This document shows, one piece after another, positions 24,439 to 35,259 of a stretch of 64,000 bases of DNA; the stretch's first letter is position 1; the number at the start of each line of letters is the position of its first letter. The notes under the pieces are model-generated. The model worked only from the letters and a program-made list of their open reading frames with translations, was not told the DNA's origin and made no database searches. Position numbers and translations under genes: made by a program. Location of the stretch: the NCBI GenBank assembly GCA_015501595.1, contig JADNRX010000057.1:62001-126000 (forward strand), in the 5' to 3' direction. The stretch is from Hymenopellis radicata. Lineage: Eukaryota > Basidiomycota > Agaricomycetes > Agaricales > Physalacriaceae.

Positions 24439-24917
24439 CGCCTTCGGACAAAGACGTCTTCGTCGACTACCACGAGCTCAAAGTCGCGATGCGCGCCCTA
24501 GGCTTCGATATGAAAAAGGCGGAAGTCCTCAAAGTCCTACGTGACAACGACAAGGGCGGCCTCATGGAATTCGATGATTTCGCGAAAATAAGTGAGTGGT
24601 CGCTATACATGGTTTTGTCGCGTTCTAATGAAGGGTAGTGAGCGAGCGAATATTAGCGCGTGATCCCATGGACGACTTGAGGCGCGCGTTTAAGCTGTTT
24701 GACGACGATAATGCTGGCAAGATTAGCCTGCGGAATCTGCGGCGAGTGGCCAAGGAGATTGGCGACCGCCTTGAGAGTTGTGTGTTGGGCTACCGCCGCA
24801 TTCACCTGGCACTTCTAACGCGTCTTTAGGCAAGCTATGATAGAAGAGTTTGATTTAGACCAGGACGGCGAGATCAGCGAGCAAGAATTTTACACCATCA
24901 TGCAAGACGATGCATGA
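24439..24917 (+). pseudogene. Centrin (Cdc31-type EF-hand protein) 3' gene fragment
   Basis: Exon-like pieces 24439-24591, 24639-~24775 and 24830-24917 are separated by introns. They encode [20 protein letters not shown], then [20 protein letters not shown] and EEFDLDQDGEISEQEF with a TGA stop. These are EF-hands 1 (end) to 4 of centrin, a calcium-binding protein of the spindle pole body. The EF-hand loops [12 protein letters not shown] and DLDQDGEISEQE are complete. The start codon and N-terminus are missing, and the second intron lacks a clean donor. The left edge coincides with a splice acceptor (CTCTAG) at which V-block sequence switches to centrin. Probably non-functional unless fused to an upstream exon. 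Confidence 0.8.
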
Positions 24918-24984
24918 TCAGCTTATTGCGAATCTGCTGTTCGCCCATCTACGCGTGGCTCGCGGTACAGACTCCATAGCGGTT

Positions 24985-25490
24985 ATCATCGTGGGGTGCA
25001 GGATACATCTTAGGACTTGTGGTACGCTCCTCATTTCGAAGAACGCTTTTGTATGACTCAACATTACTCTCTTTACTATACAGCGCCAGCCAACATCTTC
25101 GTCCCTTGTCGATCTTGGAACCCCGCCGACCGTATCCACCTAGCCACGCATTCCCTCCAAATTAGTCGATACCCCTAGCTATATCATCGGCGTCTATCCG
25201 CGAGTGGTCGACTCTGGCCACGCTGTACGCCACGTACGGGATCTGGGCGTCAGCGTCGCGTTTGGGTTTACGTTGACGAGACGACTTGGGACCGTCTGCT
25301 ACTACTGGGGGGAGTCTGAGATCTTCAGGATGTACACCGAAGCATCTCATACGGGATGTCTTCAACGCTATTTAAACGGGGTCTGACCCGCCGAAGGGGA
25401 TGCTGCTTTCTTTGCTAGGAAGACCTCTTTGTACATTCTCGTTATTTCTGTACGTATATACTTGACATCCATATCTCATCAGTAATATAA
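24985..25490 (-). pseudogene. Block U, copy 2
   Basis: Matches 12085-12600 and, inverted, 56640-57200 (GGTGCAGGATACATCTTAGG, TACGCTCCTC, CGCCAGCCAACATCTTCGTC). Antisense peptides YVAYSVARVDHSRIDADD and VDTVGGVP are still readable in broken frames. No intact product. Confidence 0.6.
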
Positions 25491-25659
25491 CTGATATCCT
25501 TCCTGTCCTCCTTTTCGCAGTGCGCCATCCGGGCAGCTGGCTCGTACATCGTTTATTCAAGCGTTAGATGTAATCTTCGGACTCTTAACGTGGTGCTCAC
25601 TTGTTAGCAAATAAATCAAGTTTATTCAGGAAGAGAGGAAGGGGATGTAGCAGTGAGTA

Positions 25660-26170
25660 TTATGGGTAAGGGCCGCAGGCCCTTGGGCCCCGACGCGATT
25701 GTCCTAGGAAAACGCAGACAGCTGCGATACCCATAAAAGTAGGAGTGCAACGACGCATGCAGGTGGCTGCGCACAAAGGACAGAGACTGAGGCTGAGGCT
25801 GAGAACCACCTTGGGCCCCGACGCGATTGTCCTAGGAAAACGCAGACAGCTGCGATGGGCGGGTGGGCCACATCGCACGCACCCACTTGGACATCTCGCC
25901 GGAGCAATCTTGCAGCATATAATGGATGTTGTGTAGGTAAGCCATGTGCCACAGATGCGATGACTGGGAGTGGAGGGTGGGAGAGAAAGTACGTAGCAGA
26001 GAAAAATATATAATGGTGTTAGTAGCACTAGAAGACACTTACCTGATCCAAATAAGAGGAAGCGGGTGGGTGGGGAAAGAAAGCAGAGTCCGCTGAGCGA
26101 GGCGGAGGTGCTCGCGGACGATATCGACCACCACGACAAATGGGTTGCGGTGGTCGAAAGCAAAAGGATG
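25660..26170 (-). pseudogene. Unidentified gene fragment with a canonical intron, inserted between block U and AAA-like copy D
   Basis: On the minus strand, a GC-rich stretch ends in a GTAAGT donor (about 26042). A CTAAC branch-like site, a pyrimidine-rich run and a CCCAG acceptor (about 25974) follow. After the acceptor the frame reads HLWHMAYLHNIHYMLQDC then EMSKWVRAMWPTR before a stop. The intron signals are better than expected by chance. The coding parts were not recognised, and the fragment is absent from the other modules. Two 48-bp direct repeats lie within it. Confidence 0.4.
25681..25856. repeat. 48-bp direct repeat, copies 25681-25728 and 25809-25856
   Basis: The two copies, starting CCTTGGGCCCCGACGCGATT and ending CAGACAGCTGCGAT, are identical over 48 bp and separated by 80 bp. 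The spacer carries GAGGCTGAGGCTGAG. Confidence 0.9.
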
Positions 26171-26272
26171 TGATCGCACCACGTGTCGGTCCAAAGACCT
26201 CGTTCTGCCGGATGCCGTACCTTACACCCTGCAGAACAACAAGTACTGCAGCCGGAGCTCAGTTCTCTTTAC

Positions 26273-26284
26273 GATCACGTGATC
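26273..26284. promoter_or_regulatory. GATCACGTGATC palindrome upstream of AAA-like copy D
   Basis: A perfect 12-bp palindrome with a CACGTG core, 50-61 bp before the ATG at 26334. Identical to 42581-42592. CACGTG is the core site of fungal bHLH factors in general. Confidence 0.6.
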
Positions 26285-26333
26285 CCTTCATTTATAATTT
26301 GAATTTTCTTCTCTCCCCTTGTTACGAACCACC

Positions 26334-27873
26334 ATGGCAGCCCAACCTGACACCGTCCTTCTAGCTTGCGAACACAAATTTCACTGTATCGTCGGTGGAG
26401 AGACATTTTCCGAGGCCCTCGACGCCATCCTGAAAGCCCATGCCGATTCTCAATGCTCGTGTACATTGGCTGGCTGCGATCGCGCCTGGATATCCGCACG
26501 AGGGCCAAACGACGCGCTTCCGGACGATGCTGAAACTGTGGCTATGGACGATGTTGTGGACATGTACGAGCCGCCTATGGTCTGGTTTGGTTCTGCGTGG
26601 GACATCGAGCCGACGTGTAAGGGCATGCAGCGTTGCTTCATTTTGGGTCTTACCAAGTTTAGACTACGCGCTCGCAAATCCACACTTCAAAATGAACTCT
26701 AGCGTCTCCTCGGGGTCAAGGTCGTCCTCCTATACCTTCATACCGCGAGAGGCGTTCATTGCCGTGCGCCCAGGCCTCCTGAGGTGTGGCATCGACCCCA
26801 ACATGCCCATGGTACGCCCTTGTTATCTAGCTGGAGGTTACATATTTTCACGGATTGAACAGCGTCTTCCGCCCTCTAATGTTAGCTACACCAACGCGTC
26901 CCGTTTAGAAGGCGTCGTCTGGATAGACAAAACCGGTGCTATGGACGATATGGATCGTCTGGGTGCACCGCTCTCCCTCGTTCGTCGTCCCTCTGGGTTT
27001 GGGAAGACTTGTTTCGCCTTGATGAACTTGTACTATCACTCGGCTTTGACGGATTCCGACATGTTCAGCGACATGTTCAGCACCACGAAAATTAAGTCCT
27101 CGCCGTTGAATTTTCCGAACAGTTCAGGGCGGCTGATCTTGTTCTTTGACCTCGCTAAAGTGTCCAACGGTCCTGTTGAGCATTTCAAGGGCCTGCTACA
27201 GCTGCACGTCCAGAGTAGCGTTATTACTTTCATGGGGCAGTACGGCGTGTTGCTTGAGTCAGACCCCAATGCGGAGGCAGTACTTCCAGGATCTCTCAAG
27301 AAGAATGGATTTCTATGCATAGAAGGCATTAGAGTAAGTTTGTGGACTCGTACAAATAAATTCACAGCTCACATCTGTTACCGTTAGCACCTCATAGGAG
27401 CGTCTGGGTGGAGAGTGTATGTTTTCATTGACAACTACAACGCCCCGGCTCGTGCCTACAACAACAACACGAGAATAGCGGGCCTCATCGATTCCATCCT
27501 CGTTCGTCCACTCAGAGACTTGGGCGGATTGGTCGCTGATGGTCTCATTCTCGGTGACTACATGGACGGCGACGATGGGGACTATTGCGACGACGAGGAC
27601 ATCTGGCTTGCCCCGAGTCCGTGGAACCAGATATCCGGGGACTATACCCGTCATTCGTATGTGGATGCGGCGTTTGGGCTTTCAGTCGATGAGATCGCTT
27701 GGTTGTGCAAAGCCGTTTCTCCCGAAGACCGTCTTTTGCTTTGTAAAATCCTACAAGATGTTCGGGGTTACCAGTTTGGGCCTGACGTTGGTGTGAAATT
27801 CGGTACACGGGACGTTATCGATGCCATTCGTGCGCACACAGAAGGCGGAGCAGCGGCTATCATTCTCAAGTAA
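26334..27873 (+). CDS. AAA-ATPase-like protein (short form), copy D
   Basis: Exons 26334-26616, 26663-26811, 26863-27333 and 27388-27873 give 462 residues. The second intron (51 nt) has no stop and is in frame, so retention would add 17 residues. Features: N-terminal Cys/His domain (ACEHKFHC, CSCTLAGCDRAW), WIDKTGAMDDMDRL, P-loop RRPSGFGKT (~185-193), VFIDNYNAP (D316 N317, where the family has D-E), an acidic stretch DGDDGDYCDDED, AAFGLSVDEIAWLC, and VRGYQFGP. No nuclease domain. It is closest to copies F and G, with identical intron lengths at two positions. A further partial copy of its 3' half follows at 27960. Confidence 0.8.
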
Positions 27874-27959
27874 TATTCTTGCTCCTCATGTTCAATGTAC
27901 GCTCTCAAATTGCTCTTCTTTCTTGCTATACGGCTAAGCTATCTTCTAACTTGAAGTTA

Positions 27960-28335
27960 TAGTGCCTTGTCTGCACTATGATGCTCCGGCTCGGGCGTAC
28001 AAGATGAACACTATGGCCATGCGACTCCTCAATTCGATTATTGTCCGCCCACTCAGGACTTGGGACGTTTCATTCTCGACGGTCTGAACCTTGGCGACTA
28101 CGTAGAGGGCGACGACGCCGATGATGAGCACGACGACTGGCTCGCACCCAGCCCGTGGCATTATCGAACGACTACACCCACCGTCCAAATGTGAATGCGG
28201 CGTTTGGGCTTTCCGTCGATGAGATTGCTTGGCTTTGTAAAGCCATTTCTCCTGGGGACCGTCCTTTATTGGGGAAAGTCTTGCAGGATGTGAGGGGATA
28301 CCGGTATGGTCTGTTGCCCGAGTGGGACAAGAGAT
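27960..28335 (+). pseudogene. AAA-ATPase-like C-terminal remnant directly after copy D
   Basis: Begins at the Walker B strand (TATGATGCTCCGGCTCGGGC = YDAPARA) and runs through GDYVEGDD, NVNAAFGLSVDEIAWLCK and LGKVLQDVRGYRYG in shifting frames (at least two indels around 28045-28160). It is similar to, but distinct from, copy D, so it is an independent tandem remnant. The same arrangement (C-terminal remnant beside a full copy) occurs at 41930-42180 next to copy F. Confidence 0.75.
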
Positions 28336-28384
28336 GTTGTAACGGAAGGGGAAGTTGGCAACCTTGTGGGTCCATAGGCGAACA

Positions 28385-28735
28385 CGGAACAGGCGCGCGT
28401 TGGCAGTTGCCTTTTCGAGAATCAATTTACTTCTTGTTCCCAACTTTCATGACGCCGGCGGAAACAGCGTCTTCTCGCTGGACCTGCTCTGATATAACTA
28501 TGGACGACTCGGGGCGAATAGGCGTGTCGGTTTCAGGTGGATGAGATGACTCCAAATCGACTACTGGGTGAATTGGTGCGTTCTCCTTGGAGTCTTCAAG
28601 GATATCGGATTTACTTTGCTACAGATCGTTTCTCGGGCCTGAAGCATAGTCGGAAGAACGCTGCTTGCGAATCTGCTTTCAATCGACGTGGAATCGAAGG
28701 GCGTCGCGCGACGGACTGTGGTACGTCGTCTCCGC
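28385..28735 (+). repeat. Block R, copy 3
   Basis: Nearly the same as 23985-24325, and it is again followed by the GGTAATAACCTGTGACCTAG leader that precedes a centrin fragment. Confidence 0.75.
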
Positions 28736-28839
28736 AAAATAGTACCTTGGTAATAACCTGTGACCTAGTGCTGCTCCCAACATCCATTCGGGCTCCCTAT
28801 TTCCTTCTACGCCCATCGTCGACTCCTCTTCCCTCTAGC

Positions 28840-28945
28840 GCCATTGGACAAAGACGGCGCCGTCGACTACCACGAGCTCAAAGTCGCGACAGTGCGCGCC
28901 CCCGGCTTCGACAGGAAAAAGGCGGAAGTCCTCAAAGTCCTGCAA
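28840..28945 (+). pseudogene. Centrin internal fragment (end of EF-hand 1)
   Basis: After the same CTCTAGCGCC junction as at 24438, the plus strand encodes [12 protein letters not shown], then [14 protein letters not shown]. The copy at 24439 lacks the 3-bp insertion seen here (GCGACAGTGCGC). It breaks off at about 28945 into an inverted piece of the same gene. Confidence 0.75.
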
Positions 28946-29330
28946 TGGACACGGCGCCGTCCTCGTCCGTGTCGAAGAGCTCAAACGCCTCTTTGATTTC
29001 CTGTTTCTGCTCGTTGGATATCTCTGGACGGCTGTGTGTGCGTCGCTTGGCGGCGGCAGAGGTTCCGTACATGGTCGTCGTGGTGAGACGCGTCTCGATA
29101 CGGCAATCGTCTCAAAGCAAAGAAACAATCCCTACCACCCCTAGCATGGCTGGGACCGACGAGGATTCGTCACCAATACGGAAACCCATATCACACCATG
29201 ATTCGCCCACCTTTCTCCTGTTCACCGCCGCGGAAATGTCCCATTTTGTGTTCCCAGCACCGCGCGCACGCGCAAACTCAAGAAAACCCAGTTCAATCAT
29301 CTGTCTGTCCTAAGTAACCGACGAAAATCT
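28946..29330 (-). pseudogene. Centrin 5' fragment with start codon and probable promoter, inverted
   Basis: On the minus strand an ATG at 29072 starts MYGTSAAAKRRTHSRPEISN, then [20 protein letters not shown]: the basic N-terminus and first EF-hand of centrin. It stops at the junction with the plus-strand fragment near 28945. About 250 bp upstream (29073-29330) probably represent the captured centrin promoter and 5' UTR. Together with 24439-24917 these pieces cover most of the centrin coding sequence, but nothing here can make the whole protein. Confidence 0.75.
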
Positions 29331-30240
29331 TCCATGGCCCTAAGAGCTCTTCGTCTTCTTCCTCGACGCGCCTCTAGCTCGTATTTGGAATTAATACGGA
29401 GACGAATTTGGTAAATTCAGGTCGTTAAGGCGTGTCACTTCCAGTGCGTTTTCGTTTGGGCATCTAAGTGTCTTCGTGTTGATCTCCTCCGAGCAAGTCA
29501 CTTTCCTAAGTGGTTTACGCTATCCTTTCCATTGTCCTGGCTTGCATGCTCCTCTCTACCCCTCACGAAGGGGCGTTTGCGGCCAAGTACCAAGCGGGTT
29601 CTGTAGTAAGCTGTGCGTGGATTCCCTCGCTCCATGAAACATCTGTTCATTCTTCCTCTAGATTATAGATATACATTAACTGTCAATTATCCCAATCTAT
29701 GACAGTACATCCCAGTCGATTTCATTCCAGGCTTTAGCTTTGTTGTCCGACCGGGAAATATCCGTCAGGATGCTTGGCCCCATATCAAAAACCAATCGAT
29801 TACTGCTCTGTTCCACAGATACCACTGTCTCGTAGGAACTGCTCCGATTTCTGGACCACCATAAACGAATAGGTGTGTCGGCTTTACCGTGGAAGAAGAA
29901 TCTTTCCAGCACCGCCGCTAGGAGCCAAGTTGGTGCGTTATACGGCCGCACATCACGAGGATATCCTATTGCCTGTGTTTTTATTTGATAAAGCTCAACC
30001 TTTCGCCTATGATATCGAATACGCTGACTAATGCTCTGAATCGCATTGGAATGACGGTTTAAGAGGGAAAGAAATCGGCGTATGCTATCCCCAGCGCGTT
30101 GAAATGCATTGCAGTAAGCGCATCGTCTAGACAACATGCCTCTGTAGTAGCCTCGGCTCTGTTTATAAACACCGCAACATCTGTGGGATTCAAAGTACCA
30201 TTTGGTGCGTTACAGCGCAATGTAGGCTTTACTTAATTAA
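29331..30240. other. No intact gene; partial R block at 29740-29960
   Basis: The 29740-29960 stretch follows the R block landmarks (AACGAATAGGTGTGTCGGCT, AGTTGGTGCGTTATAC) in degenerate form. The rest shows nothing recognisable. Confidence 0.5.
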
Positions 30241-30364
30241 CAGGTACCCAAATGGGAACTGCTTTAAACTCAAATCCCTTTGCTTCATTGGTGGCAGCTC
30301 CATCTTACTTTTCCACCAACGATGTGGTGTCTTTTGCCCGGGGCACGACCGAGGACGACGAATC

Positions 30365-30445
30365 CCACGATGTAGTAGCACATGCGGTGAGTTCTGTTAT
30401 GCTGCTTGTAGGTTGTCGACGGGTTGTTCATGAGACTATAGGACG
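30365..30445 (+). pseudogene. Possible remnant of a PD-(D/E)XK nuclease protein C-terminus
   Basis: GTTATGCTGCTTGTAGGTTG then TCGACGGGTTGTTCATGAGA (VMLLVGCRRVVHE) closely matches the terminal motif VMLLVGGRRVLHD of the protein at 59575-62897, at DNA as well as peptide level. It lies just upstream of DUF6535 copy 3. Only about 50-80 bp are comparable. Confidence 0.45.
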
Positions 30446-30738
30446 TTTGTCGTGCGTTTCCACAGCTCAACTTCTATATTCGATTGACGGAAACAGTATT
30501 TGGTTAGACGCGCAAGGCGTATTAGCGTACTCATCGCGTTCAGTACTGGAAGGATCAGTAGGGAAACGGGATATGCATCTACGGTCAGGTCAGTCTCACC
30601 CGACTTCGTTTGTTCGACAAGTCAACTGATCCCGCTTCAGTTGAGCTGCCGGTGATGCAGGTTCAACGAGATCACGGAATGACAGCAGGGCCATGCTGCT
30701 TCTGTCAAACACCTTGCGTTCACACTACCAGCACGCTC

Positions 30739-33700
30739 ATGTCAATCCACGAGGTATCCAACGACGGGCAAGAAATGCCTGCGAGTGGGACTGCTCCCGG
30801 CCCCGCCGTCGCGGAGGACGTGCCAATGCAGGCCGAAGACATCCAGCCACGTCCTGCACCTGTACCTCAACCCTCACAGCCCACGAAAACATTCTTTGGG
30901 CTGGCGCAGGATGCCGGAAGGCAGGGCTTTTCGCGGCCTGCTTTCAATGATGACTACGTGGCGCGGTTCCCAGAAGATCCTTACGGCCAGGAAACCGCGC
31001 CCAATGCGAGAGCTTGGCGGGTCTATGTTGAAGAAGCCGCCGCCTTCGACGAAAACATGGTTGGCCAATCCCGCGATGGTCTAGATGTGATGCTCGTATT
31101 CGTACGTGTTGCCCTCACGTTCGTGTGCGAGATAGTCTCCTTAACTGAACTTGATAGGCCGGTCTCTTCTCTGCCGTGGTCACATCGTTCCTCGTTCAGG
31201 TTTCCCAGAACCTTCAGGCAGATTTCTCACAGATGTCCGCTCTCCTCCTCCACGATCTTCTCATCGTCCAGCTCGCCCTGGTCGATGGCGCGACGGTGAA
31301 TGTCACGACTCCCTCCATCAACCCTGCCGAGAAATTCGAACCTGATGTGATTGACGTCTGGATCAACGGATTGTGGGTTGTCAGTCTCACTACCAGTCTC
31401 GTCGTTGCTCTCGCCGCCGTCTTGGTGAAGCAATGGTTGCACCGGTACACGACGTTCCCTTCTGGTACTCCGCGACTTCGCAGTCACACCCGTCAGTTTC
31501 GCTTCATGGGCCTTGAGAAATGGCGCGTCCGTATCATCATTGGAATGCTCCCCATCGTTATGCACATCTCCCTCATGCTTTTCTTTGCCGGTCTCGCCCT
31601 CTTCTTCATCCCATTACGAATCTCACTCGCATGGACTGTCGGCACACTCACGGTCCTTGTCTGTGTGCTGTACCTCGTTAGCAATACAATCCCGATTATC
31701 TTTCCACAATGTCCCTACCAGACACCGCTGACCGACTTCATTCATCACATTTGTCAAGTCGTTCGGTTCGGTATTCAGTCTATTAGACAACTCTGGCGGA
31801 AAACCGTCCATAATTGTTTCGTGGCGTGTCGTGGCATGCACAAGCTGTCTATTCCATCAGAACAACAGTCTCTCACAAAATCAGATCTTGCATCCGAGTC
31901 GGAACACCAGTCTTCCACGGCTTCGGAGGTGACGCAGTACCTGTCCAAGTCGTTGGCCCAACTAGAGTCTGACACAGTCCAAGACGCCCATCATGCTCTC
32001 TCCATCGATGCTCTCGACTGGCTGTATCATATGTCATCAAACCCAACTGTTCATACTCTTGTCTTACAGGGCATCAGCGGGCTTCCTGCCGCGTCGCGCT
32101 CCTATGCTGCGACGAAATGGAGTGGTGCCTCGAACATGCAGAGTCAACGCGATCAACTGATCAGAGAAGAATTACCGAGTCTTAAATTGCCTGGCCAACC
32201 ATGGGTGCTGGAGCGCCTCTGCCGTTCTTGTTTGTTCCTTCGAACGCACAATGACGATGTAGTAACAGATTACTTTAGATCAGTCGGAAACGACAGAGAT
32301 TGGGATCCACGTATTACAGCTGCTAGTTGGGCTAGCTCTAGTGCTGTGTGGTTCGATGCTCATGACTTCTTCGTCAGCCACTTCGACGTGCTCATGCATC
32401 CTCTCATTTGGGAAGAAATAGTCCTTCACCGTATGTTCAATGATTCTCCCCTCTTGAAGGATGAATGTTCAATCGCTCATTTCCTATCTCGAGTCATCAG
32501 TCCACCACCTGCCACCAGTCCCAGTGCGTCGTTGATGACACGTAATCAAGTCGTCTGGACTTGTCTTCAACCGGAAATTTGGGATACTCTTCTTCAAATG
32601 TCTTATTTGGCGCCCTATGCCAATAGCATCCCGGTCGGGTCTATCTCTTTGTACCACAGAATATTGATAGCCGCTGGGAAAATGGCCCTTTCTCATGTCC
32701 GAGATAATATGGACCACTTCAAACTATCATACTGTGGCCACCTCGAGCTCCTGGCTTGTGTTGTGAGGCTCGTTGCAGGCCGCGATGTGACGCTGACGGA
32801 CAGTTGGACAGTGGATTTCAACTTTTTGTGTAGTGTTATAACAGCCATTCAAGATGGATCTGTCACTTCCTTACAATCCGAGCAAGAGAACAACCCCTGC
32901 TTATCGTGTCTATCCAACATTCAAGATTTTTACCTTCGGTCCTCCTCGATGCCTGAATTCCATTTTCCGAGGCTTAAATTCCTTCTCCAAACCTGGGCAG
33001 GTTCCTATGACTGCGTTCAATATACCCCAGTGTCAAACCTCTCGATGCTCATGGACATAATGGGCAATGCATTGTCTCGTGGTCACGAGGAAGCATACAG
33101 AATCTTCAGGGATGGAGGGTGGATGGGGATCATCTTCACGGAATGGGCGATGTATGACGGCCACATGGATGATTGCCTTTACCTGAATCGGGTTATCGTG
33201 AGCTGTATCGAGGGTCTTTACACTCTGACATCGATCTCAGTCCGTCGAGAATTCTGCGAATATCTTCACCAACCGCAACAACTTGCCATACTCAGTTTCA
33301 TGCTAATCATTGCAGCAAGCATTGAGTCACAGCGGGACTATGCAACATCCCTCCCGGGCCGCGAGCTTGTACAAGCGGCCAAAATATGCCCGACTCATAC
33401 GTCATGGAGAGACTGTCATACGGAACTGAAAGCCATCATTGCGTGGGGCCAAACATGGGTACACCTGGGCCCAGAGATATCTCTATTTCCATGGCCACCC
33501 TCGTTACAGAACCTCTCTGCCACAGCGGCATTCCGCAAATATCCCTTGGTTGATCGCATTGCACGTCGGCTTTTTTATGACAATATGCGAGAACATTTGG
33601 AAGTAGGCTTGGAAATGCTGCACACAATCTTGGAAAACACTGATTCTGTCAGTCCCTGACTCCTGGACACGAAAGACACAGTTTGCTGATGAATCCCCCA

Positions 33701-33879
33701 CATAGGTCGAAGGAGTCTTGATACCCGACCTTGAGAGTCAGATGAGCATTAACACAGCACCAGCTCCAGAATCCCAGGTATTCGCAGACGAAGATCGACC
33801 GATGGTGTGTGGCACGGCAGCGTCGCGGGATCTTTCTTCTCAGGATCACCATCCACAGGACGAGGGATACCCACCATGA
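30739..33879 (+). CDS. DUF6535-family multi-pass membrane protein, copy 3
   Basis: Exons 30739-31101 and 31158-33647 join in phase. A proposed third exon 33706-33879 encodes VEGVLIPDLESQMSI... to a TGA. If the 58-nt intron is retained the stop is at 33659 (954 residues). The first exon ends in the family signature FDENMVGQSRDGLDVMLVF. The membrane core (AGLFSAVVTSFLVQV, INGLWVVSLTTSLVVALAAV, then two adjacent segments around residues 215-275) is almost identical to copy 2. The C-terminal ~600 residues diverge much more. An extra acidic/serine stretch (SLTKSDLASESEHQSST) relative to copy 2 lies just after the membrane region. Function unknown. Confidence 0.85.
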
Positions 33880-34029
33880 AGACTCGTAGTACCTACATTC
33901 AGAAATGCGGTTCAGTGAAACATACCCGAGCTTCGAGATGTGAAGATTGCATATATATAGAAATGTAACATGTCTTTTCATTCGTGTCGTTCTTATGAGA
34001 CTCGACGCTGGGCGTTCTCTCTAAGCCAT

Positions 34030-34530
34030 TGCCTTGAGCAAGACCTTGCATCTCCCCCTCCAGCCGCGAGCTCTTCCTTGAGCTTCTTGAAATGTGCTGC
34101 TCATCCCGGGCGAACGGGCCTTTGATGGTGAAGAGAAGGTCCATCTCCGCCAGAGTGCGATTCACTACGAACGTATCAGCGCCAGCACAAAACAATTCGA
34201 ATAGACAGGAGCAACACTTACCAGTCTCGGGATAGAAGATCCAGACGATGCGGGTAGATGGAAAGTTTATAGCGATATGGAGGGTGCTGGGACAGGATAC
34301 TTACGCCGTTTACATCGAACGGAAGGACATACTTCGCGGATCGCACCGAAAATGGCAGGTTAAACATCACCAACCAGCCTCCAACCAACGACGCCCCGTG
34401 CGTTGCCCTTAGCACGGACCTCGAGGGGTAAGGTTTCGATTGGGTAGACCCACCAGATGGTGAGCCAGGTCGCGCCGAAGACAGCAGTCTACAAGAACAC
34501 GAAGAAAGCCCCATTTTGTACAGACTTATC
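34030..34530 (-). pseudogene. Sugar-transporter (MFS sugar porter) remnant, copy 3, best preserved
   Basis: On the minus strand TAVFGATWLTIWWVYPIETL then PLEVRAKGNA is the typical TM10-TM11 loop of fungal sugar porters. Further down, NRTLAEMDLLFTIKGPF is their C-terminal PETxxRTLEEMD-type motif. Between these, frames are broken (a stop replaces part of the WSIGNGW segment) although intron-like signals remain. The 5' two-thirds cannot be recognised. It is antisense to and downstream of DUF6535 copy 3, matching 1690 and 20560. Confidence 0.75.
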
Positions 34531-35259
34531 GGGGTGATCCTTCATGAGACGAGAGAAGGTGTCAGCGACATTGAACAGAGCCCACGAACATGAATACATA
34601 CCAGTGAGAGATACTGCCCAACCACCTCAATGCCACGTTCCATCTTCAAACGATGGAATCAAATTCTGCGTCCCGAATGGCGTGCATGATATTAGTAATG
34701 TTGTCTTCATACACATCAGTTAGTGTGGTTAACAAGACTACATGCCTGCAACCCATCGCAAGCCTCGTCCAGTCAAACTTCAAGTGATTCGGTATCCGGC
34801 GCAGGATAGGCGGTACGACGCGAAGTTCGTTTTTGAGGCAACACAGAGATAAGTTAAAACACTGCTAACATTGGCAAAAGCGACCATCCCCGACGAATCC
34901 AGGACCACATTCAGGCCAACGACAACGAAGGTGTTTAACACTAATTCGAGCGATGAAAGCGCCTATAACGTAACGTGGAGGCCGTTGAATCAATCCCGAC
35001 TTCCCTCGGGAAGTGTGAGTAACGACATTGGTATTCGATGCGTTAAACAAGATGTCCAGGTCCGATGCCCCCCAAAGGATCCTGTGTGCGTGGATATATC
35101 AAGCAGTCCGCATTCATCAATAACAATGGACGTACCAAGTGCGACTCTATAAGCTCTAAGGAGCACTGCAACCGCCAGTCCAAGGTGACGTTGAAGTGAG
35201 GCTTGACCTTGTAGATTGGCAGCGTCGTTAGCATCGTTGTCGAATGGCGTATAGTAACA

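Noticed and set aside
25681..25856. Possible CRISPR-like or IS-type repeat array
   Set aside because: Only two 48-bp copies in a eukaryotic genome. No array, no transposase, no terminal inverted repeats.
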